DNA of 64,000 bases from Epiperipatus broadwayi (lineage: Eukaryota > Onychophora > Udeonychophora > Euonychophora > Peripatidae): positions 3,750,649 through 3,814,648 of the forward strand of contig JAQFVV010000049.1 in NCBI GenBank assembly GCA_028023455.1, given 5' to 3'. Position 1 is the stretch's first letter. Each line of letters begins with the position of its first letter. Made by a program: the position numbers and the translations under genes. Shown here in pieces: positions 47,316 through 59,707 of the stretch. The notes beneath the pieces are model-generated. The model searched no databases. It worked only from the letters and a program-made list of their open reading frames with translations, and was not told the DNA's origin.

Positions 47316-49330
47316 ATGTGGAGTTGAAATAAAGAATGCAGATAGTATATATCATAAATCAACAATAATACTCATTTAATCATATTATAATGTTATAATA
47401 TACAAAAAAAAATCTCTGTGTATACATATATATGGTGATCGATTGATGAATGGGGAAAAATGATTTTGATAAACTAGAGACCATTTAATGACAAGTAAAC
47501 TAACAATATTTATTTACAAACATAATATAAAATTGATAAACTTCTTTAGCAAAATAAAAAATTATATACATATGTAAGTATTAAGTATGTATGCCTGTCA
47601 TATTGATAATTAAAGATATTCATTAAACCAACCCTTTTCCTAATAGGAATACATGAATAAACATTCATTATATATAAATAAATGCAATAAAATAAATAAT
47701 AAAATCATTAATTCAACATTGCATTGATGGTAAAACTAATTAACTAATTAATCAAATAAATGAAAATATATTAAATAACTACTGGATTTAATTCCAATAA
47801 TAGCATTTTCCCCTCTCTGAAAGAGTCCCCTTTTAACATGTAGAAGTTAAATAAAAAAGACAATTTATGCAGAAATGTTAATATTTATATTGAATAAACA
47901 TGCATGAACAAATGTTAATTAGTAAAAGAAAAATTAACAATATAAATTCTGTATTGTATTTCTTTTTTATATGAAATACCAGTAAATAAAGATCTTACCT
48001 CTATCCCATATTTTGGTAAGGATTCTAATAGTGATCAAAACTAATGTAATGTCACTATCAAAGGGAAGATTACCTAAATTTTATTTAAAAAAAAAAATTA
48101 TTTAAACTAACAACCTTCTTCCACGTGTTTCCTCGAATTTAGCTACAATGAAATCTTCCAAATTAAAGAGATCTCTGTTTCCAAATACAGAAGTAAATAT
48201 ATATATACAATAATACATAATTCTATCAACATAAAAAATATTATGTAACAAATTAATATTTCTTCATGATGACTAGTGTGAGATTTAGAAGTTAAATAAT
48301 TAATGTCTCTGATAGGTAGTCTATTGTTATTTGGTTCGGCTGCTATGATAGGTCATGCATTCCTCATGAAGACTCCTCATTTACATATATACTATCTTTG
48401 TTCTTCCTTTTATATTAATCTGTAAGATTCACACGTGGCATTTGAGATTTTTGGCAGGTATTACACATTTAAACACTAATTCACTGTGCTTAATCTGGTA
48501 AAGACTGATGAACACTTAAGCCATATAACATTATTGAATTAGTCGGCAAACATGGTTTTTCAACAAATTAATAATTTAAAGTTTCTTAATCCAAGTTTGT
48601 TATTAAACGATTTTATGTGTGGGATTACTCCATCGGTAATATATATATATAAGTACTACATTAATGTTGTAATTTATTCTTTTATTTGAATTTGAAGAAC
48701 AGCTTGGTTCTTTTTCTATCAAACGTTTATCTAAATCCACTCTTTTAATTTACTTAATTGCTTGAACTTGTTAAAAATGTTTTAACAAATTAATAATTAC
48801 GACTTCTATAATCGGCTATATCATAATTCAGTAAATATTTTGAAATGTTCAAATAAACTATTCATTTTCTTAATATTGCAGTATTCGATTTTTTCAGATA
48901 TTAAATTAAACGAATTATGTCTTATTTGAAAAAAAGCAAAAAGACGACTGAAAAGAATTAAGTTTTTTATTATTGTCCTCGGTTTTCATTGTTTAATATG
49001 CTTCCTTTAATTTCTTTATATATATATTGTTACACGTATTATCTTGATTATAAGCTAAGAAAAATTACTTAATAGAATTATGTTTATTTTTTTTTTAGCT
49101 TTCGTATTTGGTTACCTAGTGACTGGTTTGATATTGGATTGTGACCATGTTTTTTAGTCTGAGTCTTTTTAAAATGAAGTCAAATATACAGATATTACAT
49201 TTATTATAATACATACACATATTATGTTCAATGTTGGCAACATACACATATTAACACGATAGTTAATTAATGTTTTCTTTTGATTGGAGTTCATCTTTCT
49301 AAAAAATAAAAAAAATCGGTTTGTTTTGAT

Positions 49331-49455
49331 CCTTTCTTAATATAATAAAAAAATATACATTTGTTGTGTCTATATATATATATAAGTGTGGGTTTTTTAA
49401 CCCTTTCTTAATATAATAAAAGAGTATACATTTGTTGTGTCTATATAAGTGTGGG
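49331..49455. repeat. Tandem duplication within the left LTR of retrotransposon 2
   Basis: A unit of about 60-70 bases (CCTTTCTTAATATAATAAAA, then TACATTTGTTGTGTCTATAT, then AAGTGTGGGTTT) occurs twice here but once, and shortened, in the other LTR (about 55733-55775). It arose after integration. Confidence 0.75.
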
Positions 49456-49568
49456 TTTATTTATTTTATAATTGAAAATATATTTTTAGTTGGTTATTAA
49501 CTAAAATAAAAAAAATGAACCGGATTTGATAGTGAGTGATAAGATTAGATTGTAAAAATATCCTTATA

Positions 49569-49582
49569 ATTCTTCCACTCTT
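49569..49582 (-). other. Probable polypurine tract of retrotransposon 2
   Basis: On the minus strand AAGAGTGGAAGAAT precedes the LTR. It is purine-rich with two T interruptions, consistent with a decayed plus-strand priming site. Confidence 0.5.
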
Positions 49583-50736
49583 ACAGAATTAAAATTAAAA
49601 GTTATTATTAAAATTATAATGCTCATTTAGAGTGCATGGTTTAAATTTAACTTTGGAATGTTGGTGCAAGAAGGAGAGTTATAAAACCTACTTACTTTAA
49701 TCTATATTTTTTAATGACTATACTATTATTTGTTTCTACTTTTTTTCTTTGTACTTTGTGTCTTAGCAAATTGAGATTTATATGAGGGTATTTTTTTATT
49801 ATTATGATGGTTGTGTGTTATGAGATCAACTGGTGATGTGTATCTACAGTAGAAGGCACATAGTCAACTAGTTAACCTTTTACCCTACTCCTTTGAGGCT
49901 TATTGGGTTTCATAAAAGGACTAAATAAAACATCTTAGTATTTACCATTCTGTATGAATCAGCTCCTAAGTGTCAGTTGACTCTAAAACATCCCAATAAT
50001 TGTTTTTATAATTATCTGGGTCTATTCTCATCATATGTTAAATGACCTATTTTTTGTTTTTGATCTTGTCTCATTTCCTTTTCTAAGTCTGATTAAGACT
50101 CATGCCTATTTTTTTAAATCAAGCATATATACTCAGTGGTCATTCTGTTTGATCAATATAAGGTTTCAAACTATATGCATTATAGGTTCTTTACTTCTCC
50201 ATTTATTTCTATCCAAAATACATTTGGAGTGGACTGGTCCCTCATATTGATTGTAAAATTTTTGACATTTTCTCTCTAATGTAAAGAAAATTCTTGCTTG
50301 GATGGGGCATTTTAATAAACACTCTGTCTTCTACCTAGAAATTGTGAGTATTTCCTTTTTTATATTTGTTCCTTCTATCAGTTTTGACTGTTAGTTGAAC
50401 ATATGTTTTCAATATGCCCTTTCTGGATAATATTCTGTACATTTAATTGGGGTTTGATATTTTATCAAATAACATGGGTTTCATCTTGTTTAGCTAATCT
50501 ATATTATATGTTTGGGTAAATAGCTCTAAATTGTGGGTTACAAATATTCCTAGCATGCTTGCTTTGAAGATCTCTTGTTTGTTTGTTTGTTTGTTTGTGT
50601 TGCAACATTGGTGGTTACATATATAAATATATGTGTATACATTCTAATTATCATTTTTTTAATATTATATTTGGGGCTGTTATTTTGGGTTTAGTCTAGT
50701 TCACATGTCCTAAGTCATAATCCATGAGGTTCATCC
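49583..50736 (-). other. 3' part of retrotransposon 2, no domain recognised
   Basis: About 1.15 kb between the integrase end and the polypurine tract. No envelope-like or other frame could be recognised. A (GTTT)n run is near 50577-50597. A plus-strand open frame at 50035-50250 is antisense and unsupported. Confidence 0.45.
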
Positions 50737-51018
50737 CTATATAAGTGCTTTCCAAGCTCTAGCATTTATATACTTAATGAATGTGAAAGGACCTTCATAG
50801 GTGTTACATAATTTGTAGAACCATGGACTTTCTTGTTTTGTGGTTTGCAGTATGGTAATTTTCCTTACTTTCCAATAACTTTCTATTTTTTTGTCATCCA
50901 CCTGGTTATGGGAATACTTCAAAAGCTGTAACATACATTTAAGATGATCAAATTTTGTGATCTCATTAGTTCCTTTTGAACTGGCCTTTCTATTATGACA
51001 ATCCTTTTTGTGGCACAC
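50737..51018 (-). pseudogene. Integrase C-terminal fragment, retrotransposon 2
   Basis: The frame reads YWKVRKITILQTTKQESPWF followed by LCNTYEGPFTFIKYINARAW, the same arrangement as the C-terminal region of the integrase in retrotransposon 1 (a VMVRVHP block, then PIYEGPYTIQKLYGNNAF). The YEGPF string is a hallmark of gypsy-type integrase tails. The zinc-binding and catalytic core regions were not recovered upstream, so only the tail survives in readable form. Confidence 0.65.
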
Positions 51019-52366
51019 ATATGAGTGAGTATTGATCCAATCTGAAGGTTGCCACTCAGTTCACCAATGTCATGTCTGAAGAACATTCTAACTTTGGATT
51101 GATGGTAAACATGAGTGTACCATGATGATTTTAACTAATCATCCAATCAATTTATCATCGCATCTTCATTCATATATTTGGCAATAATGTCATGGAGACA
51201 GAGTTGTCTCAATTATTATGAATTTACCATCTAATCCATGGTCAGCCTTGGGGTCTTGAGAGCTTAGTTTTATTTGAAACATGGAAGTATCATCTAACTG
51301 TTATTATTTCAGGGAGATTCATGATCTATCTCAAATTCTATATTATCTAGGGGTAGAGTTGTTGAGTGGTCTGAGCTCTCTATCTAATCTTGTGGATTGA
51401 GTTGACCTTTTGTAAATGTTGTTAATACTTTCATGGGGTTTTATTAATTGGGTAAGCATTTGGGTAGTTGATGTCTGAATATTTGTGTCAGTTTTGATAG
51501 GATCATCCCCTATCTCAAGGCATTATCTGGTATGAGAGAGTGGATTCTGGGCAGGTATCATTTATTCTGTCAAGATTTTTAGCAACAATCTCCAGATCAT
51601 TCCCTTCTTCATTTTTTACTTCTTGACTATCCTGCATCTTATAAACCACCTCTATTTGTTGCATCCCCATGGTGTGTGTGTTTTGGAGACTCTCTGCTTT
51701 ATTTGCATCCACAATTCTTTCTGGGTTTAATGGATATAAATTAATTACTTTAATAATGTTGTGCTGATTCTCTTTGTCCATCATTCTGTTGTATGACAAT
51801 GTGGTGGTTGTGACAGTTTTCTTTTGTGGTAATTATTTGAGTAAATAGAGCTCTGACTTAAGAGATGACATTATACTCACAAATATTGTGCTCGAAATAA
51901 GTTTCCTGCACTTGATACTGGCTGCTTCCACTAATTGGTGTTGTATAGCTACATATGTTCATTATAGTGGGTATTATTTATGGGGTCGGCATTTGAGTAA
52001 CTGGGTTAGTTTGATCTGGGCTTGGTACCATCTCTTCCAAACTGACATTAAGATAACACTCTTCAATTCCATCTTTGGAGACTTGAGACATCCAACCAGC
52101 TGAATTTCAGGACTAAGTGAAGTTTTAGCAGTGAAAGAATGCTTAGTATCTTGATTAGATTCAAAAATGAAACCAGGCAAATCTTTTCTAAAAATAATTG
52201 CTTGTCACTGTTTATCTGAGTTGTGAATAATCATCTCACCATCTCTTTCACTTGTAAGAGACCATTTTCCAATGGTTAAATAGGTTGAACCAGGTGAAGA
52301 TAGAATATATTGACTAGAAGTATCAGGTTTAACTTGACTATGTACACTCCATAGTTTTTTTAAAAA
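51019..52366 (-). pseudogene. Decayed pol remnant of retrotransposon 2, not further identified
   Basis: Two minus-strand open stretches lie here. 51515-51799 (94 codons) includes VINLYPLNPERIVDANKAES and an acidic tail; 51974-52180 (68 codons) includes [19 protein letters not shown]. Neither shows a catalytic motif I can name: no DSG/DTG protease box and no YxDD. By position they should derive from protease to integrase, but the spacing is far too short for a full pol, so a large deletion has occurred. Confidence 0.45.
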
Positions 52367-53081
52367 TCAGTCACAACTTTCTGAATCCTCTGAGGCATCT
52401 TTCAAGATACCACCAAGATACATCATAGCAAATCTTCCATTTTTAATAAATTGAAAGCAGCCAATATTATCATTGAATAGCTCCAAAACTGCAGCATCCC
52501 TCCAAATACACAGATTATGTTGATCACAAACAATGCACCAGACAGGCCAGTGGTAAGGTTTACTAGGTAAAACTTCTTTTCCATCTTCCAATGTAATTCC
52601 TTCATGCTTTTTATTTTTTCTTTAATATTTCCAGTATTATGGTTCATTTCTCTCCACACATTGTTCATGTTAAAGATCATCTTTGCTTCTTCAGCTGTTC
52701 ATACTATTGTTCATCCTTTCCATCATATGGCGAGCGGTATTTATCATACTGTCCACATTTTCTTCCATACTGCAGAAGATTTCTTCTATGATCCTCTTAT
52801 TTCTTATAACCTGAGCTGCTTCAACACTGGATGATTGATTCAGATCATTTTCCAATGTTTGACTGATTTCATTAGCAGGAGTCTCTTGAATTTGAAGTTT
52901 TCTGTCTCTCTTTCTGCACCAGTGGAAAGTATTCAGTCCCAGCCCCAGATGTTTGGACCTGTTCAAACTCTTCCTCAATACTATTGGAAACATTTTCCAT
53001 CTTATCATCAATAACATCTAATGGTTTTTCAATATATTCCATATCTCTGTTTAATATTTTACCACTTCTTAATATTATCAA
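52367..53081 (-). pseudogene. Gag remnant of retrotransposon 2
   Basis: The probable start is MIILRSGKILNRDMEYIEK at 53081, which resembles the start of gag in retrotransposon 1 (MRTRAQAKMERQE). A frameshift near 52890 moves the sequence into the frame at 52691-53017 (NDLNQSSSVEAAQVIRNKRI, then MEENVDSMINTARHMMERMN), an amphipathic helical stretch. Further frames (52367-52591, 52423-52680) carry the rest, including IWRDAAVLELFND, which resembles a gypsy gag capsid block. No zinc knuckle was found. It lies about 350 bases from the primer binding site, the expected place for gag. Confidence 0.6.
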
Positions 53082-53430
53082 AATTTCTATTAATAATTAA
53101 ATATAATATTATTTACTCTTTTTTGATATATATTAATACAAATATGTCATAGGCCTTTATGTCATCCCTTTACCATTTAACATATAGGATTATTGCTCAT
53201 TATATTTATATGTTGGTGTGTATGTTGTTATAAAAGCTTAATCATTAACCTGTCTATTTACACACCTAAGTCAATTATTTTAAATTTATTTTTATTAACC
53301 AATTATTTAATTATCCAAGGTCTCAGTTTATTATCCCACTTTCATTTATCAATTAATATTCTTAAGCGAATTCATTTTTTTTACACTAGTCCAATGGTTT
53401 GACATTCCTTAGAAACTTATGTTTTATATC

Positions 53431-53448
53431 CCTAAAGTCTGGGCACCA
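53431..53448 (-). other. Candidate primer binding site of retrotransposon 2
   Basis: On the minus strand TGGTGCCCAGACTTTAGG starts six bases after the LTR end. The TGG start and the position fit a tRNA-primed site; I do not assign a tRNA. Confidence 0.55.
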
Positions 53449-53454
53449 GCAATG

Positions 53455-55886
53455 TGTAACGGAATCTGGTGGCAACTTTTATGTCACTGGCAATTTCGTT
53501 TATTACATTAAAAGAGAGGAATAGATCCAATAATTATCAGACTTAGGATCTTCAGATAGGATGATAATTATGTGATGAAGTAACTAATCAATGATAATGT
53601 CCACTTCTAGTGGGATAGCTCTAATTACACACATTAAATTTAGACATAATTTAGATTAATTCATCTATATCTCTTCCTCTTTCAGATCCCACATATGCAT
53701 CAGAAAGCGAACCCATGGAGAATATTGCAATTAACTCTCTTCAGTGACAAATTTTACTTATGTAGGAATTATGGTATGCTTATATATATATCATAAATCA
53801 ACTATAATACTCATTTAATCCTATTACAATGTTATAATATAAAAAAATCTCTGTGTATACTTTATATATGGTGATCGATTGATGGATGGGAAAAAAATGA
53901 TTTTAATAAACTAGAGACCATTTAATGAGAAGTAAACTAACAAATTTATTTACAAACATAATATAAAATTGATTAACTTCTTTAACAAAATGAAAAAAAA
54001 GTTTATATATATATGTAAGTGTTAAGTATGTATGCCTATTATTATTGATAATTAAAGATATTCATTAAATCAACCTCTAATAGGCATACATAAATAAACA
54101 CTCATTATATATAAAATAAATAAATGTAACAAAAAAAATTCATTAATTCAACATTGCATTGATGATGAAATTAAATAATTCATCAAATAAATGAAAATAT
54201 ATTAAATAACTACTGGGTTTAATTCCAATAATAGAATTTTCTCTCTCTGAAAGAACCTTTTTTTTAACACGTAAAAGTTAAATAGAAAAAACAATTTCTG
54301 CAGAAATGTTAATATTTATACTGAATAAACACACATGAACGAATGTTAATTAGCAAAAGAAAAATAAACATTATACATTCTGTATTGTCAAAACTTTATA
54401 TTTCTTATTATATGAAATAGCAATAAATAAAGATTTTACCTCTATCCCATATTTTGGTAAGGATTCTAATAGTGATCAAAACTAATGTTATGTCACTATA
54501 AAAGGGAAAATTGCTTAAATTTTATTTTAAAAAAATTATTTAAGCTAACAACCTTCATCTAAGTGTTTTCTCGAATTTAGCTACAATGAAATCTTCCAAA
54601 TTAAAGAGATCTCGGTTTCCAAATACAGAAGTATATATATACAAAAATACATAATTCTATTAACATAAAAAATATCATGTAACAAATTAATATTTCTTCA
54701 TGAAGGCTGGCATGAATTTTAGGAGTTAGGTAATTAATGTCTCTGATAGGTAATCCATTGTTATTTGGTCGGGCTGCTAAGATAGGTCATACATTCCTCA
54801 CGAAGACTCCTCAGCGACATATATACTATCGTTGTTTCTTTTATATCCATCTGTAAGTTTCAGACGTGGCACCTGAGGTTTTTGGCAAGCATTACACATT
54901 TAAACACTAATTAATTGCGCTTATTCTGATAAGGGCTGATGAACACTTAATCCTTTTAATACTATTGAGTTAGTTGGCAAACATGGTTTTTCAACAAATT
55001 AATAAATTAAAGTTTCTTAATTCGAAATTTGTTATTAAATGATTTTATGTGAGTGGGATTATTCCTTCAGTGATTGTATATATATACATAAATACTATAT
55101 TAATGTTGTAATTCATTCTTTTATTTCAATTTGAAAAACAATGTGGTACTTTTTATATCAAATGTTTATCTAAACCCACTCTTTTAATTTACTTAATTAC
55201 TTGAACTTGTTAAAAATGTTTTTAACAAATTAATAATTATGGCTTCTTGTAATCGGCTATACCACAATTCAACAAATATTTTGAAATGTTCGAATAAACT
55301 ATCCAATATTGCAATATTTGATTTTTTTGATATTTTTAAACAAAAAGACGACGGAAAAGAATTAAGTGCATTTTTATTATTGTCCTCGGCTTTCATTGTT
55401 TAATGTGCTTGCATTTTTTTTTTCATTTTTTCGTATACAGTATATTGTTATGCTTATTATCTTGATTATAAGCAAAGAAAAATTACGTAATACAATTATG
55501 TTTATTTTTTTTTTTATCTTCTGTATTTGGTTACCTAGTAACTGTTTTGACATTTGTTTGTTACCATGTTTATTTAATTTGTATCTTTTTAAAATGAAGT
55601 CACATATACAGATATTACATTTATTGTAATACATACATACATACACATATTATAGTGCGATAGTTAATTAATGTTTTCTTTTGATTGAGGTTTTTCATCT
55701 TTCTAAAAAATAAATAAAACTGTTTGTTTTGATCCTTTATTAATATAATAAAAAGTATACATATAAGTGTGGGTCTATTTATTTTATAATTGAAAATATA
55801 TGTTTAGTTGGCTATTAACCAAAATAAAAAAAATGGGCTGGATTTGGTAATGAGTGATAAGGTTAGATTGTAAAGATATCCTTACA
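53455..55886 (-). repeat. 5' LTR of retrotransposon 2
   Basis: This 2,432-base repeat begins TGTAACGGAATCTGG and ends GATATCCTTACA, with complementary TGTAA/TTACA ends. It matches 45870-49568 apart from the Penelope insertion and small indels. Short open frames on either strand (for example 55366-55629 plus, 55377-55646 minus) show no family resemblance. Confidence 0.9.
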
Positions 55887-56240
55887 ACATGGATCAGAAA
55901 CATGATAACTGTTTGGATAGGAAAAAGGTAAATTAAGTTTCTTTGAGATGTGGAGTTGCTGGCATATGATAAAGATATCATGGATAGCAAAAAGAAAAAT
56001 GAAATATTTAGTTTGATTGAGAAAGAGAAATTTTATGCTGGTTAGAAGTAACAATATGGTTGATCACTTGATGAGATGATTGGAATGTGGTGCATTATTA
56101 CTAGAGATATTGATGAAGGGAAGGACAGGATGGGAAAAAACCTTAGGAGGACAATAATGTTACTGATTTTAAAAAGATCTGGCAACAGAAATAAAGCTGA
56201 TGAACTAAATTACATACCAAGAGACAGAAAAAAAATAAAA
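55887..56240 (+). pseudogene. Possible LINE ORF2 C-terminal tail
   Basis: The plus strand reads, across frames, a string such as VDHLMRWLECGALLLEILMK, then KGRTGWEKTL or GKNLRRTIMLL, then ADELNYIPRDRKK. The order of a VGHLxR-like block, a Gly/Arg-rich block and a DRxxW-like block resembles the C-terminus of some LINE ORF2 proteins, but the similarity is weak and several stops are present. The region is noticeably richer in G than its surroundings. Confidence 0.35.
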
Positions 56241-57853
56241 GAATGAATTGCATTAAATTACTAACTCTTCCTTACCCAAAGATTTTATTACAAATTCATC
56301 AAGTATTTTCTTAAGTTCTTCTCTTATACTTCCATTCTTTTTCATCTGCACCTAACAATACAACATTCCTTTCATCATCATTTCTTTTCTTCATGTATCA
56401 CAAAAGTTTTTACAACTCTAATTTTCTTCATTAATATGCTAATTCTCTAGCTTTTTCCCTTTTTCATTAACTATTCTATCTACTTTCTTTTCTCCCAGCA
56501 GCTTTCTGAGAGACTATTTATAATTCATACATATCTTTTTTCTTGCATTTTACTTTCTAAAGCTTACCCTCCATTTTATATATTTTGTTGGTTTTCAATA
56601 AACACTCATTTGTAATCTACTTTTCCATATCTATATACTTTTCATAACTTTTAAAATCATCATCTTCACAACTGTTGACAAGATATTACTAAATAAACTC
56701 ATTGTCAATTTTTTATATTTTTTTCCCACAATCTTTAATGTACCACTGACTCTACCAACATAAAATTATAATCTTTACTATTTTCTTTTTTTTTCCTCAT
56801 CTAAAGACTTTTATTCTTTTTGTCTTTACTATTTTTTTTTATTTATTCAATATACAATCAACAATGTATTTCAGATTCTACTTCAACCAAATTACACTTT
56901 AATTAAATTCGCAATTTTCAATTTACTTTTCTAAAACTTCATTTTTAATAATGCTCCATTCATATTCTTTCATTACTTTTTAATGCATTATTCTTATCAC
57001 GTACCATCTATATTTTTCAATTATTCTATCTAATTGCATTTTTATATAAAGATTCTCAAATACTCTCAATTCATTTGTTTATATTTTGTTCATTTTCAAT
57101 GATAATAGTTTCACTTTAAACTAATTGAAAAACTTTTATGTATAGACTATAAACATACAAATTATGTTAGTCAAGACACATGTTCTTGCTCTTCAAAAAT
57201 TTTATATAACACAGTATTTTTTTACTTAATACTTCCCTTCTAATCCATTACAAGAGGGTGGATTTGTTAGCGCTATTATCCTTTCTTCATAATTCACAAT
57301 ATTGTTATAAAATTATAGCAAAAAAATCGTAAAATCTCTATTTCTCTCACACTCCTTTACATTCAGTATTTTTTCATTCATCTATACAACTTACCATGAT
57401 TCTTTTTAAACATCCTATAAAATTAAATGTTCAATATTTTTTCTACTTGAATTCAAACTTTTATTCTATTTTATACTTTTCCTCCCTGTGATCTAAATCT
57501 ATTGTTTTTAGACCAAATAATATTTTATTTTAATGTCAAAATACAACGTTTCCTATTATTTACATTTTTTATTTTTATATAACTTCAAACTACATTTATT
57601 CATCTTTCATAGACCGTTTTTTTCCCCAACTTATCTAATTTCTTTTCCATTTTATATAATTAGGTACCTGCAATATATTCCATCCACATTTATTCCATTT
57701 CTTACATAAATAAATAAAAATTAATTGTCTATTAATTTTGTATGTAGTAAACCTATTTTGGCCAACATATTGTTGTCTGCTTTATATAATCTAATTAAAT
57801 ACCATTTTTAATAATCTATGTTTTTTTCATATTATAACCTACACTCCCAACAC
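56241..57853. other. Pyrimidine-rich stretch with no gene seen
   Basis: About 1.6 kb in which the plus strand is dominated by T, C and A with very little G. The minus strand is therefore purine-rich, as a decayed Lys/Glu-rich frame would be, but no frame or domain was recognised. Confidence 0.45.
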
Positions 57854-57912
57854 CGCTCATATACATTACATGAGCGAAATGCCCAGGCACCAGTTCTATT
57901 AATGAATAGAAC
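57854..57912. repeat. Two adjacent small hairpins
   Basis: CGCTCAT-9 bases-ATGAGCG (57854-57876) and GTTCTATT-AATG-AATAGAAC (57893-57912) are exact inverted repeats, and the spacer GCCCAGGCACCA is GC-rich for this region. Function unknown. Confidence 0.7.
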
Positions 57913-59488
57913 AATATAATAAGATATATAATATAAAATTATTACTGAGACTCTATATTTAAGTTTATGTTCAGCTCAGCTCAGTGGGAAGCTATAGGCA
58001 GTTCATAAGATATATAATAATAAATGAATAAAAGAAGAAATATTACAAAACATTTAATATAATGTAAATTCCCTTGTTAATTAATTGTATGATAAAGAAT
58101 CATAATGTTTATTTGGTACAGTCTATTAAAATATACTTTAAACTTAATTTCTTCCTTCATCCAAGTATAACATATATCAGCTTGCTATAATTATATTCTT
58201 AAACAATTCTATGACTTGGCATATCATAATCTAAACATCTACTTTAATGCCAATCAAGAAACAAACAATAAGATCTCAGGGAATTTTAACAAACACAGTT
58301 GAATTAAATAAACTACATTGGTCCATAAGTTATAATTCTAAAGTATGATAAAAGGTAATGAAACAAATTGACTAAATATTTTACTGTATTTCAGTAATAA
58401 GATAATGACAGAAATAGGGTATTTTAATCTCATATCATCATCTAACAAATATACTGACTTGGCAACCTTGCTAATATGTTTATCAAGTGGCAAATGTTCT
58501 TTTATAATGTTTGGATTAAGAAAAACAATATTGTCAGACACTAGCAAATTTAATATTATAACTCTAAAATAATATATCTATTTTGTAATAGATTTATGAA
58601 ATGTGGAGATGTGGAAATGGAAACACAAATGTACACAAGAATAACTCAAGACACAGTTTTTAAGATTTTAAATAACTAAAACAAATCATTTATTCAATAA
58701 AATAAACTTGGTTTAACATGATATTTTAAATTATCAAATAAACTTTGAGCATCAGTTTGGGATTATCCCTACTATCAAAGCAAATTAATAACAAAACTTA
58801 AATATCCTGACTTTGAACACATGCTTTGCCTACATGTTTCATCTACATGACAATAAATAAATAACATGTTATATTATTAGCACAAAAAATACTTTTGAGA
58901 GGATATTACTCTTGATTAACAAAATAAATCAAATTAATTATATTTGGCTCTCAATAAAGCAACTTTCTCTAATTGACTAAATAATCACTTTCAATTATGT
59001 ATACCTTTCATGCATAGCAACAAAATTATGTTTATTCTGATGATTTGATGATTTATAACCTTTATTTAAATAAATACACTGTATTTTAAAATATTTATTT
59101 CTTGTTTTAATCTCAATAACTTTATACTTCTATTTAAATGAATGTAATATATTTCAAAAAACAATTTTTCCTCATTTTAATTTCAATATCTTTATACTTT
59201 ATATACGTGATATTTATATTATGCATGTGTGTGCACGTTCAAGCAGCAATAATATAAAACAATCTTTTCTATAAACTCTCCATTCATTAAGAAAATACCA
59301 TACAATTATTTTATTTCGGACAATGTCGTAATTCATCAATGAAATAAGACACTAATACTACATCAAGAATTAATCTAACAATTTATCTGGCCATCTATTA
59401 ATTAACACATAGCTATATTTTCATGATTATACATACTATACGTTATAAGGGAAATCTACATGAGGAGCAGATAAACTCTTACTGAACA
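57913..59488. other. AT-rich stretch with no gene; short local duplications
   Basis: A string TCAATAWCTTTATACTT recurs with its surroundings near 59113 and 59185, a diverged tandem duplication of about 75 bases. A minus-strand open frame at 58338-58547 has no recognised domain. Confidence 0.45.
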
Positions 59489-59707
59489 CTTCTACAATAA
59501 TTAATCTGATTCTAAATATACTGTTGGTGGAGAACATTTCCTCATCACCAAGAATCTAAGAAAAACATCACATAACTTCCTAAGCATCATTTAATCATAC
59601 TTCAACAATAACTCATCTACTTCTAAATACATTATTGGTGGGGACTTATTCCTCATCACCAGGGCCCTAATAAAACATTACTTCAAAAAAAATATCATTT
59701 AATCATA
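59489..59707. repeat. Two-unit tandem repeat, about 110 bp period
   Basis: Unit 1 (59489-59600) and unit 2 (59601-59707) share CTTCWACAATAA, a TTCTAAATA string, TTGGTGGRGA, CCTCATCACCA and CATTTAATCATAC in the same order. The units are diverged by substitutions and small indels. Confidence 0.75.

Larger units (their letters stand above)
46227..47344 (-). mobile_element. 5'-truncated Penelope-like element inside the LTR
   Basis: The sequence is absent from the partner LTR: the match breaks after TTCTTATATATA (about 46226) and resumes at TATATATCATAAATC (about 47345). The insert encodes, on the minus strand, the end of a reverse transcriptase and a GIY-YIG endonuclease, the pairing typical of Penelope-like elements. 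It is truncated at the 5' side within the polymerase, and its 3' side ends in a (GT)n tract. Insertion occurred after retrotransposon 2 had integrated. Confidence 0.88.
45870..49568 (-). repeat. 3' LTR of retrotransposon 2, split by a Penelope-like insertion
   Basis: Outside the insertion at 46227-47344 this matches 53455-55886 along its length, from TGTAATGGAATCTGGTGGCA to AAATATCCTTATA. Net LTR length is about 2.5 kb. The inner end has lost the TTACA form (TTATA here). Small tandem duplications have occurred in this copy only (49331-49455). Confidence 0.9.
45870..55886 (-). mobile_element. LTR retrotransposon 2 (gypsy-like), older and largely gutted
   Basis: Direct repeats at 45870-49568 (including a later insertion) and 53455-55886 flank 3.9 kb of internal sequence. 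LTRs begin TGTAAY and the right one ends TTACA. Next to the right LTR is a TGGTGCCC-type primer binding site, and on the minus strand come a gag-like start, then an integrase C-terminus, then a purine-rich tract against the left LTR, so the element runs minus. Protease, reverse transcriptase and RNase H are not recognisable: only about 1.35 kb separates gag from the integrase tail, so most of pol is deleted. The LTRs look more diverged than those of retrotransposon 1. The flanks (ATAT on the left, ACAT on the right) leave the target duplication uncertain. Confidence 0.88.

Noticed and set aside
45870-49568. Solo LTR or third independent LTR element
   Set aside because: It matches 53455-55886 in the same orientation, and a gag-like start, primer site and integrase tail lie between them, so it is the 3' LTR of the same element.
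56241-57853. Decayed minus-strand coding region, suggested by purine bias
   Set aside because: Composition alone is not enough. No recognisable block was found in any minus-strand frame.
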